From contig NZ_KB902419.1 of assembly GCF_000379525.1 (NCBI RefSeq), positions 7,534 to 42,222 of the forward strand: 34,689 nucleotides of DNA. The letters are read 5' to 3'. Under the pieces are notes generated by a model. It was not told the DNA's origin. It searched no databases and saw only the letters and a list, made by a program, of their open reading frames with translations. A program made the translations under genes and the position numbers. The stretch is from Lamprocystis purpurea DSM 4197 (GTDB lineage Bacteria > Pseudomonadota > Gammaproteobacteria > Chromatiales > Chromatiaceae). Shown here piece after piece: positions 14,321 to 22,021 of the stretch (position 1 is its first letter; each line of letters starts with the position of its first letter).

Positions 14321-15679
14321 ATGACCCCTACCCTCTTCGCCGATATTCCGCGGAATCTGCTGGAGCACTTTGCGCATCCCGCTGCCGAGGCGATCACCTT
14401 CACGCCCTCGGCCAACGCCGGACGACTGCCGTCAGCGGAGTATGCGAGTGCCCTGACCGCCCTCGCCGGGCGTCCGGATGAGGCGGTGGCGGTCTATGTG
14501 CACCTGCCCTTCTGTCCGGTGCGGTGTCTCTATTGCGCCTGCCATACCACGGTGACCCATGAAGCGGAGCGGATCGACCGCTACCTGGACACCTTGGAAC
14601 AGGAAATGGATCTGGTGACCGAGCGTCTCGGTACGGGGCGCGTCTTGTCTCAACTGCATTTGGGCGGCGGTACGCCCAACTATCTCTCGGACTCACAACT
14701 GATCCGACTGATGGAGATGGTGACCAGACGCTTCCGGTTTGGCGCCAACACGACCGCGGCGATCGAATGCAATCCGCGGCGCGCATCCGCCGGGCAACTG
14801 GAATTGCTCAAAGGCTTGGGTTTTACCGGGGTGAGCTTCGGCATCCAGGATTTGGATGCCCGGGTCCAGCATGCGATCGGTCGAATCAATTCGCTCGGCC
14901 TGGTCCGGGATGTTTGTGCCATCGCGCGCGAGACCGGGTTCGAGAACGTCAGCCTGGATTTGATCTATGGATTGCCTAATCAGACCGAGCAGAGTTTCGA
15001 GTCGACCCTGGAGCGGGTCATCGAAATCAACCCGGATCGAGTGCGCTGCTTCAGCTATTCCCATCTCCCGACCGCGCGGCCGCATCAATACGCGATCGAG
15101 GCGGGTTGCTTGCCCGGTACCGGGGAAAAGCTCGGTTTGCTGCAAAGCGCCGTACGCGGCTTTACCGACGCCGGCTACCATTGGATCGGGGTCGATTGGT
15201 TCGCGCGCGATGGCGATGAACTCGCTGATGCGCAGCTGGCGGGGACACTGCGGCACACCTGTCTTGGTTACACCAGCTCACCGACCCGGCATCTGATCGC
15301 GCTTGGCAGCAGCAGTTTAGGCGAAGTCGATCGGGTCCTGATCCAGAACCAGCCGGGAATTGACGCCTGGCGCAGTGAGATCGAAGCCGGGCGATTCCCC
15401 CTTCACTGGGGTCACACGATGACCGATGCGGACCTGCGCCGGCGGCAGGCCGTCGCGCGACTCATGTGCAATCTGGACGTACCGGCCGGTCTGGCCACCG
15501 ACTTCGATCGGGACTATGAACGTCTGACGCAGTGGGTCGACCACGGTCTGGTCGAGTTCAGTGGTGACACCATGCGGGTCACCCAGCGTGGGCGCTATTT
15601 CCTGCGCAGCCTCTGTGCCCCACACGAGATATCCATCTCCTGGAGCAATGGTCAGTCGAACGTGGCGCGAGTCTGTTGA
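14321..15679 (+). CDS. hemN: HemN-type oxygen-independent coproporphyrinogen III oxidase
   Basis: A radical SAM enzyme predicted to oxidatively decarboxylate coproporphyrinogen III to protoporphyrinogen IX without oxygen, supplying the tetrapyrrole for BchH. The product is 452 residues. The cluster motif is Cys65, Cys69, Cys72 plus Cys74 (HLPFCPVRCLYCACH). The extra CxC cysteine is a mark of genuine HemN rather than the related heme chaperone HemW. LHLGGGTPNYLS, FGIQDLDARVQHAIGR and CFSYSHLPTARPHQ are also HemN-like, and the C-terminal HemN domain (VARLMCNLDVPAG) is present. Its place 13 nt after bchE and coupled to bchJ suggests expression with the anaerobic cyclase. A pathway-specific relative of HemN cannot be excluded. 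Confidence 0.85.
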   Translation: MTPTLFADIPRNLLEHFAHPAAEAITFTPSANAGRLPSAEYASALTALAGRPDEAVAVYVHLPFCPVRCLYCACHTTVTHEAERIDRYLDTLEQEMDLVTERLGTGRVLSQLHLGGGTPNYLSDSQLIRLMEMVTRRFRFGANTTAAIECNPRRASAGQLELLKGLGFTGVSFGIQDLDARVQHAIGRINSLGLVRDVCAIARETGFENVSLDLIYGLPNQTEQSFESTLERVIEINPDRVRCFSYSHLPTARPHQYAIEAGCLPGTGEKLGLLQSAVRGFTDAGYHWIGVDWFARDGDELADAQLAGTLRHTCLGYTSSPTRHLIALGSSSLGEVDRVLIQNQPGIDAWRSEIEAGRFPLHWGHTMTDADLRRRQAVARLMCNLDVPAGLATDFDRDYERLTQWVDHGLVEFSGDTMRVTQRGRYFLRSLCAPHEISISWSNGQSNVARVC

Positions 15680-15681
15680 AG

Positions 15682-16317
15682 ATGGGTGCACAGGAAACAC
15701 CAGAAGCCGCCGGGGACGCCGGTTCGGCACCCGCGCGCATCGGGCCGAACGCCATCTGGCGGGTCGCCGAGGCGCTGCGGGACGGTCCGGGCCCGGAGGC
15801 CCTGACCAGGGTATTCGAGCGCGCCGGGCTTGCCGGTTATCTCGATTCACTGCCGCAGGAGATGGTCGACGAGCGCGAGGTCACCGCGCTGCATCACGCC
15901 CTGCGTGACATACTGGGCATCAAGGAAGCCCGCCAGATCGGTGCCGATGCCGGGCGGCGCACCGGCGATTATCTGCTGGCCAAGCGTATTCCCCGCCCGG
16001 CGCAGGTCGTGCTGAAATTCCTGCCGGGTTTCCTCGCCGGCCGCGTCCTGCTCAAAGCGATCGAGCGCAACGCCTGGACCTTCGCCGGCAGCGCCCGCTT
16101 CAGTACCCAGGCCGGAACGCCGACCCGCTTCATCATCGAGGGCTCACGCGTGTGTCTCGGTGTCCAAGCTCCGGTCCCCTTGTGTGACTTCTATGGCGCA
16201 ACCTTCGAGCGGCTCTTCAGGGAACTGGTCGACTCCAAGGTGCGGGTCATCGAGGTGCAGTGCCAGGCGATGGGTGACCCGGCTTGCGTTTTCGAGGTCC
16301 GCAGCGACGGGCGTTAG
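15682..16317 (+). CDS. bchJ: BchJ, 4-vinyl reductase (V4R) domain protein
   Basis: BchJ was first thought to be a vinyl reductase; it is now viewed mostly as a porphyrin-binding or delivery factor of the early Mg-branch. The product is 211 residues. The V4R domain fills the C-terminal half: FAGSARFSTQAG, then the Cys-containing end VQCQAMGDPACVFEV, which matches the zinc-binding V4R pattern. The ATG at 15682 lies just past the hemN stop; a TTG at 15676 is in frame and overlaps that stop. Physical linkage bchE-hemN-bchJ is consistent with a role in the oxygen-independent path. It is the last + strand gene before a strand switch. Confidence 0.88.
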   Translation: MGAQETPEAAGDAGSAPARIGPNAIWRVAEALRDGPGPEALTRVFERAGLAGYLDSLPQEMVDEREVTALHHALRDILGIKEARQIGADAGRRTGDYLLAKRIPRPAQVVLKFLPGFLAGRVLLKAIERNAWTFAGSARFSTQAGTPTRFIIEGSRVCLGVQAPVPLCDFYGATFERLFRELVDSKVRVIEVQCQAMGDPACVFEVRSDGR

Positions 16318-16357
16318 CCCGCCGCTTTGTTGTTGTCGCGAGAGCGCATGGCCAAAC

Positions 16358-16371
16358 GCGATGCGCATCGC
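16358..16371. terminator. Perfect 14-bp palindrome between convergent genes
   Basis: GCGATGCGCATCGC lies in the 68-nt gap between the ends of bchJ (+) and the Asn/Arg-repeat gene (-). It could act as a weak bidirectional terminator, but no T-run follows on either strand and the palindrome has no loop. Confidence 0.3.
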
Positions 16372-16385
16372 ACCTGCCGTGTCGC

Positions 16386-16898
16386 TCAATAGGGCGAGTT
16401 CACCACCACATACTGTACGCTGGTGCCCGCATAACGCGGCTGGTACCAGGTTGAGCCGCAGCGCTGATAGGTGATTCCGCCGACATTAACCATGGAACAT
16501 GAGGGCGGTAGCGAATAGACGATTGAGCCGATGATTGCGGCGGTGGCCCCGATCGCCACCGCGGTCCCCACCGGGTGATTCCAGCGGCGGTTCACGTCGA
16601 CATCGATGTCGTTGTAACGATGAACATCGACATTGCGGTTGATGTTGCGGTCGACATTACGATTGACATTGCGGTCGACATTCACATTCGCGCTGCGGTT
16701 GATATTGGTATTGCGGTTCAGGTTCGCCTGGCGATTGACGTTCGTATTCCGGTTGACGTGGGCACCCCGGTTGACCGAAGTTCGGGCATGACCTCCGCCG
16801 CCCCTGCCGGCCCAGGCATCCAGAGACATCAGGCCGACAGTGGCGCACAAGAGTGACACGGCGGCCAGCGTGATGGCGTGCTGTGATAGGCGTTTCAT
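16386..16898 (-). CDS. Secreted Asn/Arg hexapeptide-repeat protein
   Basis: Function unknown. The product is 170 residues. A signal peptide is clear (MKRLSQHAITLAAVSLLCATVG, with likely cleavage after AWA). Residues about 40-105 consist of degenerate six-residue units of the form hNRxxN (VNRNTN, VNRQAN, LNRNTN, INRSAN) drifting to NVDRNVNR. Then a hydrophobic Gly/Ala span (GTAVAIGATAAIIGSIVYSLP) and a compact C-terminal domain with two cysteines (PPSCSMVNVGGITYQRCGSTWYQPRY) resemble small envelope proteins seen next to DUF2092 genes. It lies 11-12 nt downstream of the DUF2092 gene on the same strand, so the two are probably co-transcribed and act in the cell envelope. Confidence 0.75.
   Translation of the reverse strand: MKRLSQHAITLAAVSLLCATVGLMSLDAWAGRGGGGHARTSVNRGAHVNRNTNVNRQANLNRNTNINRSANVNVDRNVNRNVDRNINRNVDVHRYNDIDVDVNRRWNHPVGTAVAIGATAAIIGSIVYSLPPSCSMVNVGGITYQRCGSTWYQPRYAGTSVQYVVVNSPY
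16600..16795. repeat. Coding repeat tract (about 18-bp units) inside the Asn/Arg-rich gene
   Basis: Units related to CGGTTGACATT recur at about 18-bp spacing and encode hNRxxN hexapeptides on the - strand. Units differ by several bases, so the expansion is old and probably selected at protein level. Confidence 0.7.
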
Positions 16899-16910
16899 CT
16901 TGAGGCCTCG

Positions 16911-17714
16911 CTAGGGTTTCGCTTCGGATGTTGCCTGGGACTCGTCACGGACGGCGATGGCGATCGGGTGGTTGTTTTCATTTGGCGTGAATGTAAAAAC
17001 CGCATCATCTGGCCTGGCTTGCGTATTCCAACTCAGGTTGGCCGCGTACTGCGGTTCACCCGGCAGGTCCTTGGTGGTGATGACATAGCGCAGTGGCAAG
17101 GGGGCGTCGCCCTGCGCAATCCAGATTTGCCAGTCGATGTCGTCCTGACGGAAAGCGTAATGGTCCGCCGCCTGGCCGGCGATCTTGCTGGTACCAACCA
17201 CCGTCGCCTGTGTGACTTCCGTTGCCGCGTCCGCGTTCTCACCCCAATGAAAGAGATCCACCAGCGGGATCTCGATACCGAACTTTGTTTCGATCTCGGT
17301 GAGCAATGCGCCGATGCTGGCTGGGGCCGCCACAGTCGCGTAGTAGCCGGTCTCCGGCGCCAACAAAGTGAATTGCTTGCCGTCGTAAAAGATCTCGCGC
17401 GCCTTGCGGTCCGTTGTCACCTCGGCATGCAGATGGTCTGGCTTGCGTACCTGAAGCGCGACTGTTTTCAACAGTTGGATCTTTTCACCGGATTCCAGCA
17501 CTTCGTCGGTCGCGTCATTCGCCTCCAAGTTGAAAGTGGGCAGGCCGCGCAGATAGGCACCCATGCGGTCCAGCGCCTGCATGGCCGCGGGATCGACTGC
17601 CTGAGTGGCCGTCGCCGGAGCCGTCTCTGTCTGGGGTTCTGCGGCGGATGCGACGCCCGCCAGGGAGAGGCCGGCAAATAGCAGCACGGTCGGATAATCC
17701 GGCCTTATCGTCAT
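16911..17714 (-). CDS. Periplasmic DUF2092 family protein
   Basis: A predicted periplasmic protein of the DUF2092 family, whose fold is thought to resemble LolA/LolB-type lipoprotein carriers; no function is established. The product is 267 residues from MTIRPDYPTVLLFAGLSLAGVASA, which is a clear signal peptide. The mature part has MQALDRMGAYLRGLPTFNL, then VRKPDHLHAEVTTDRKAREI, FYDGKQFTLLAPETGYYATV and WQIWIAQGDAPLPLRYVITT, all typical of the family. The start at 17714 is supported by GAGGA upstream; longer reading frames extend to 17948 but would place the signal peptide internally. It is downstream of the ClC fusion gene (136-nt gap) and upstream of the Asn/Arg-repeat gene. Confidence 0.85.
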   Translation of the reverse strand: MTIRPDYPTVLLFAGLSLAGVASAAEPQTETAPATATQAVDPAAMQALDRMGAYLRGLPTFNLEANDATDEVLESGEKIQLLKTVALQVRKPDHLHAEVTTDRKAREIFYDGKQFTLLAPETGYYATVAAPASIGALLTEIETKFGIEIPLVDLFHWGENADAATEVTQATVVGTSKIAGQAADHYAFRQDDIDWQIWIAQGDAPLPLRYVITTKDLPGEPQYAANLSWNTQARPDDAVFTFTPNENNHPIAIAVRDESQATSEAKP

Positions 17715-17850
17715 GATCTTGGTCCTCGTCGTGAGTCGGTTGCAACATGATCGCTGGCTTGCGTCGCTGACGAGCGGCGCAAGCGCAACGGAAGGCCCCG
17801 CCATGCTGCCACAGATGGATGGTCGGCGAACAGGGTGGGTGACCCGTCCA

Positions 17851-19941
17851 TCAGGCTGGCGCGGCCGAACGCGGCAGCAGTGACTCGGCATACATGGGTC
17901 GGACCCCGGTATAACGCACCGCGGTGTAATGAGCGATGACGACCGCAAGCATCAGCGGCAGGACGATCTGATAATCCATGGTCATTTCCAGGATCATCAG
18001 GATCGACATCAGCGGCGCGTGGGTGGTCCCCGCCAGCATGGCACCCATGCCGACCACCGCATACGCGCTGACCGGCCCGGTGCCATCGGGCAGGAGTGCA
18101 TGGATCAAGGTGCCGAACAGGGCGCCGAGCATGGCGCCGACGAAGAGCGTCGGCGTGAAGGCGCCGCCGATGCCGCCGGAACCGAGCGTCACCGCGGTTG
18201 CGAGCATCTTCAGCACCAGCACAGTCACCAGCGCTTGCCAGGCCCAGGGTGCGAGTAACACCGAGTCGACCACGCTGTAGCCCTTACCCCAGACCTGGGG
18301 TTCGTAAACCGAGATGGCGCCGACGATGAGTCCGCCGACGGTCATCCGGCCGACCAGGGGAAGCGGCATCCTGGCGAACAGTTGCGAGGTCCGCTCCAGC
18401 AACTGCAGGAAGAACGGCGCGAGATGACCGGCAACCAGGCCGAGCACAATAAAAAGTCCCAGTTCCCAATCGCTCACCAGACTGAACTCGGGGATGGCAT
18501 AGGTCGGCGCATAGCCGAAAATGTCGTGAACCGTGACGCTCGCGATCACCGCGGCGACGATCACCGGCCCGATGTACTCCAGGGCGATGGAGCCGAGGAC
18601 GATCTCGGCGACGAAGATGGTCGCGGCGAGCGGCGCGTTGTAGGCGGCGGCGAGTCCGGCCGCCGCGCCGGCGGCGACCAGCAAACGCAAGCGGTCGGTC
18701 GGCAAGCGGCTGAGCCGTCCCAGGGCCGAGGCGACCATCGCCGCCAACTGCACCATCGCCCCTTCGCGACCGATCGACCCGCCGGAGGCCACCGTGAACA
18801 GCGACGAGGCGGCCCGCACCAGGCTCTGGCGGATACTGATCCAGCCGTCCCCGACCGCCACGGCCTCCATATAATCGGTGGTGGTGCGCCCCCGCAGCCG
18901 GGTGCCGATCTCCTGCAGGATCAGACCGGCGATCAGCCCGCCGAGCGCGGGAATCAGCAGCCGTTGCCAGGCCGGCAGGGCCACGGCCATGGCCGCCAGG
19001 CTGCTGCCGTGGCCCCCGTAGAGCGACGCCAGCCCGTCGATCGCCTCGCGAAACACGACGGTCACCAGGGCACCGAGCACGCCGGTCACGGCGGCCAGCA
19101 GCAACAGCAGGTGCAGATCGCGCGGTCCGAGTGCCAGCAGCAAGACGGCGCGTTTGGGCAGCGTGATCGCCGCGGCGAGCGCCGCGGTTGGGGTCAGGTG
19201 CGCGGTCCGGCCCAATTGGACCTGCTCCCAGCGGATCAACGCGATCCCCAGCAGACCGATGGTCAAGGCCGTGAGGAGCCATGCAGGGGCGCGTGCACCG
19301 GGCGGTAACAGGGTACTTGGTTGTTCCGGCGCGTCCGGGGTCGTCGGCTGGATCGAGATCGATGCGTCCGGGTAGACCTTGGCCAACAGCGGCTGGTCGG
19401 GGTCGGGCGATGTGCTTGCCGGAACCGGCTGCAGGACGGGCGGGCTCGCCGGTGCTGGAGACGGCAGGTCGACAACGGTTAGTGCAGTCGCGCCGGGCGT
19501 CTCAGCGACCCCTTCCAGGGCACTTGGAGCAACGAGTGCACAGTCCAGCGGTTCGCCGCCGCGGCGATGATCCGCCCACTCCCGTGTCTGCTGTGCGATC
19601 GTCGCTCGCGCGGTTTGCCGATCCACCGCGCCGATCGCTTCCGGAGTCGGCACCCGCAGTCGAGCGCCAAGGCGCAAGGTCCCGTTGACATTGCAGGACG
19701 GCGTGAAGGCGTCCGGATTGGCCCGCAGCAGGGCCAGCATGATCTGATTCCGATCGAGCCCGGCACCGGGGTGGACCCGGCCCGCCACCTGCCAAAGGGT
19801 CTCCCCGGAGCGGATCGGACCATAGTCCTGCACCGTCGCCGCGTGCGCGAACGCAACCCAGACGGCCAGCAGTATCAAGGCGCCCTGCCCGGCCGCTGCC
19901 CAGCGCTTACCGCGTCTCACGTCTTGTCCGCCAGGCGTCAC
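17851..19941 (-). CDS. FimV-type LysM domain fused to a ClC chloride channel/transporter
   Basis: One uninterrupted 696-residue reading frame. Residues about 19-35 are a signal or membrane segment. Residues 40-122 are a FimV/HubP-like LysM region (YGPIRSGETLWQVAGRV, MLALLRANPDAFTPSCNVNG, LRLGARLRVPTPEAIGAVDR, then QQTREW). A Pro-rich linker (155-215) and a membrane helix (220-237) lead to a ClC domain (about 265-690) with the gating-glutamate motif SGGSIGREGAMVQ (Glu393) and GSGGIGGAFTPTLF (587-600). ClC proteins move chloride, often in exchange for protons; the LysM part would sit in the periplasm near peptidoglycan. Start is GTG with GGGGA upstream; a second GTG seven codons in is possible. 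No CBS domains are present at the C-terminus. Confidence 0.88.
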   Translation of the reverse strand: MTPGGQDVRRGKRWAAAGQGALILLAVWVAFAHAATVQDYGPIRSGETLWQVAGRVHPGAGLDRNQIMLALLRANPDAFTPSCNVNGTLRLGARLRVPTPEAIGAVDRQTARATIAQQTREWADHRRGGEPLDCALVAPSALEGVAETPGATALTVVDLPSPAPASPPVLQPVPASTSPDPDQPLLAKVYPDASISIQPTTPDAPEQPSTLLPPGARAPAWLLTALTIGLLGIALIRWEQVQLGRTAHLTPTAALAAAITLPKRAVLLLALGPRDLHLLLLLAAVTGVLGALVTVVFREAIDGLASLYGGHGSSLAAMAVALPAWQRLLIPALGGLIAGLILQEIGTRLRGRTTTDYMEAVAVGDGWISIRQSLVRAASSLFTVASGGSIGREGAMVQLAAMVASALGRLSRLPTDRLRLLVAAGAAAGLAAAYNAPLAATIFVAEIVLGSIALEYIGPVIVAAVIASVTVHDIFGYAPTYAIPEFSLVSDWELGLFIVLGLVAGHLAPFFLQLLERTSQLFARMPLPLVGRMTVGGLIVGAISVYEPQVWGKGYSVVDSVLLAPWAWQALVTVLVLKMLATAVTLGSGGIGGAFTPTLFVGAMLGALFGTLIHALLPDGTGPVSAYAVVGMGAMLAGTTHAPLMSILMILEMTMDYQIVLPLMLAVVIAHYTAVRYTGVRPMYAESLLPRSAAPA

Positions 19942-20178
19942 GTGGTTCCCCGGTTGTCGGTTCTATGCCGGCTGATTCAGCGGCCGGTCTGGTCGTTTCG
20001 TAGTGTATACCGGGAAACCTGGGCTGCCCCAAGGCCCCAAGCCTCGCGATCGTGTCAGGTTTGGCGAACAGGACGAGCGGGTCGTCGACCTGGGGTATCC
20101 TGTCAGCAAAGTCATCGGTCAGCGTCCCCGGGTGACCTGCCCGAAAGGGGGGGGCTTGATCATCGTTCCGGCCGCCGA

Positions 20179-20238
20179 CGGTCCGCACAGCGGACCCTAC
20201 GGGGAAACCGCGATCTGTAGGGTCCGCTGTGCGGACCG
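20179..20238. repeat. REP/BIME-like pair: two GTAG-headed hairpins in inverted orientation
   Basis: GTAG followed by GGTCCGC-TGT-GCGGACC occurs at 20217-20237, and its exact reverse complement at 20180-20200, so the two form a perfect 22-bp inverted repeat (20179-20200 / 20217-20238) around a 16-nt centre. Each half is itself a 7-bp stem with a 3-nt loop. A GTAG tetranucleotide ahead of a short hairpin is the hallmark of REP sequences mobilised by RAYT transposases. An outer 9-bp pair (20209-20217 / 20248-20256) nests with it. It sits in the 413-nt gap between the ClC fusion gene and the methyltransferase gene; no gene is seen in that gap. Confidence 0.8.
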
Positions 20239-20340
20239 ACGACCGCGCAGATCGCGCGGCGGCCAGGTTTATGACCAAGGTCCAACCGGGAGAGAACCGC
20301 TGACCTGAGCACCACCAAACGACGGGGCGACACGCTATCC

Positions 20341-20346
20341 AGGAGG
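20341..20346 (+). promoter_or_regulatory. Ribosome binding site that fixes the TTG start of the methyltransferase
   Basis: AGGAGG lies 8 nt before TTG at 20355. The next in-frame ATG (residue 37) would remove the FGQFLTP substrate/cofactor motif, so the TTG is the real start. Confidence 0.75.
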
Positions 20347-20354
20347 CAAACCGA

Positions 20355-21830
20355 TTGTTATCGGCCGTTGAAGAGACCCGATTAAGCCTATCCAGAAACA
20401 CCGCGGCGAAGCGGAAATCGCAATTTGGTCAGTTTCTCACGCCGGCCACTACCGCTCGCTTTATGGCAGGGCTATTCAATCCGATGCTGAAATGCCCGTG
20501 TCGGCTACTTGATCCGGGCGCGGGTATTGGCTCACTTTCAAGCGCATTTCTCGACAGGTGTCAATCCGGTGATCTGGCTTTTTCGGAAATCACGGTGACG
20601 GCTTTTGAACTGGACAACCTGCTTCAGCACGAGCTCAATCATACGCTTTCCAGCCATGCGACTGAAGTCTCGTTAAAATACGAAGTGCTTGGTGGTGACT
20701 TCATCGAACAGGCGGTAAATCGGATTCAGTTCGGGCAGTGCGATTTTACTCACGCGATCCTGAATCCGCCTTACAAGAAAATCAACAGTGACTCCCATCA
20801 CCGTCTTTTGCTGAGGCAAGTCGGGATTGAGACAGTCAACTTATACTCGGCGTTTCTCGCGTTGACAGTGGCTCTGCTGGCGCCTGGCGGACAGCTTGTC
20901 GCGATCATCCCACGCAGCTTTTGCAACGGACCTTATTACCGGCCATTCCGCGACTTTTTGCTGGAGCGTACCGCGATCCGTCAGTTACACCTGTTTGACT
21001 CGCGCAACAAGCAGTTCAAAGACGATGCGGTACTACAGGAGAATGTCATTCTCGTACTTGAACGCGGCGGCCGACAAGGTGAGGTCACCGTCTCAACCTC
21101 CACCGATGATAGTTTCGTTGACCTCAGCATCAACATGCATCCCTTTGAGCGTATTGTGTTTCTTGATGATGCAGCGCGCTTTATTCACGTACCGACCACG
21201 ATTGAACAACTTCCTATCGAGCAATCAGGTATCATCCGCTATTCATTGGAAGATCTCGGGGTCAACGTATCAACCGGGCCGGTTGTCGACTTCAGACTCA
21301 AAGAGCATCTGCGTCCTATGCCGGAACCAGGCGCGGTCCCGCTACTCTACCCCGCGCATTTCAGGTGCCTGAAGACACAGTGGCCGCAACCAGGACTGAA
21401 TAAAGCGAACGCGATTCGGCGCAACCCGGAAACCGAGAAGTGGCTTTACCCGGTAGGCTGTTATTGCGTGGTACGCCGCTTCTCAGCGAAAGAGGAAAGG
21501 CGGCGCGTTGTTGCCGGCGTGGTGAATCCGGACGCGTTCGACGGTGTCGAGGCTTTGGGCTTTGAGAACCACTTGAATGTATTTCATCAAAGCAAAAAAG
21601 GTTTGCCGGAGGCTTTGGCTTACGGTTTAGCCGTCTTTCTCAGCACAACGGCGGTGGATGAGAATTTTCGACGTTTTAGCGGGCATACGCAGGTGAACGC
21701 AACGGATCTTAAGCTCATGAAATACCCAAGCCGCGAAGTGTTGATTGCTCTCGGGGCTTGGGCAATGGAGCAAAATTGTGTGTTGACCCAGGCGATGATC
21801 GATAGCAAGTTTGAGATGTTCTCGACATGA
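20355..21830 (+). CDS. PstI/BsuBI-type adenine-N6 DNA methyltransferase
   Basis: A DNA adenine methyltransferase of the gamma-type arrangement. The product is 491 residues, close to M.PstI and M.BsuBI (about 500). Motif X-like FGQFLTPATTARFMAGLF (24-41) is followed by motif I LLDPGAGIGSL (51-61) and catalytic motif IV NPPYKK (from Asn137). The C-terminal half is the target-recognition part. Relatives modify CTGCAG; that specificity is inferred from family and from the PstI/BsuBI-like endonuclease stub immediately downstream. Base composition is visibly less GC-rich than both flanks, which suggests horizontal acquisition. With its endonuclease destroyed, it would act as an orphan methylase or a remnant giving protection from PstI-like cleavage. 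Confidence 0.88.
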   Translation: MLSAVEETRLSLSRNTAAKRKSQFGQFLTPATTARFMAGLFNPMLKCPCRLLDPGAGIGSLSSAFLDRCQSGDLAFSEITVTAFELDNLLQHELNHTLSSHATEVSLKYEVLGGDFIEQAVNRIQFGQCDFTHAILNPPYKKINSDSHHRLLLRQVGIETVNLYSAFLALTVALLAPGGQLVAIIPRSFCNGPYYRPFRDFLLERTAIRQLHLFDSRNKQFKDDAVLQENVILVLERGGRQGEVTVSTSTDDSFVDLSINMHPFERIVFLDDAARFIHVPTTIEQLPIEQSGIIRYSLEDLGVNVSTGPVVDFRLKEHLRPMPEPGAVPLLYPAHFRCLKTQWPQPGLNKANAIRRNPETEKWLYPVGCYCVVRRFSAKEERRRVVAGVVNPDAFDGVEALGFENHLNVFHQSKKGLPEALAYGLAVFLSTTAVDENFRRFSGHTQVNATDLKLMKYPSREVLIALGAWAMEQNCVLTQAMIDSKFEMFST

Positions 21831-21940
21831 TGCAACATAACGGTCATACCGAAGGCGCGTACCAGATCCTGATCTCGCTCGGTCTGCCTCGTGCCCAGCA
21901 CAACGAGCGCTCCGCTCTGTGTTTGCTGGCTCTTTTGAAT
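21827..21940 (+). pseudogene. N-terminal stub of a PstI/BsuBI-family restriction endonuclease
   Basis: The ATG overlaps the methyltransferase stop (ATGA), as expected for an R gene after its M gene. Residues 8-38 contain AYQILISLGLPRAQ and NERSALCLLALLN, which match the start of PstI/BsuBI-type endonucleases. After residue 38 the similarity stops abruptly; the frame runs on to a stop at 22045 through unrelated sequence and antisense to the TPR gene. About 270-280 of the roughly 315 residues, including the catalytic core, are missing, so it cannot cut DNA. Confidence 0.75.
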
Positions 21941-22021
21941 CCCATTTCAATGGCGAGCGCTTTCTTGGGCCATACGGTTCATAGTTGGCATCGGCCGCCG
22001 CGGCCTCTTCGACAACACCGG

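Noticed and set aside
17715-17948. N-terminal extension of the DUF2092 frame
   Set aside because: It would bury a clear signal peptide and overlap the end of the ClC gene frame.
19907-20401. - strand frame of 164 codons in the spacer before the methyltransferase
   Set aside because: It crosses the REP-like hairpins and both flanking gene starts; no recognised motif and no ribosome binding site.
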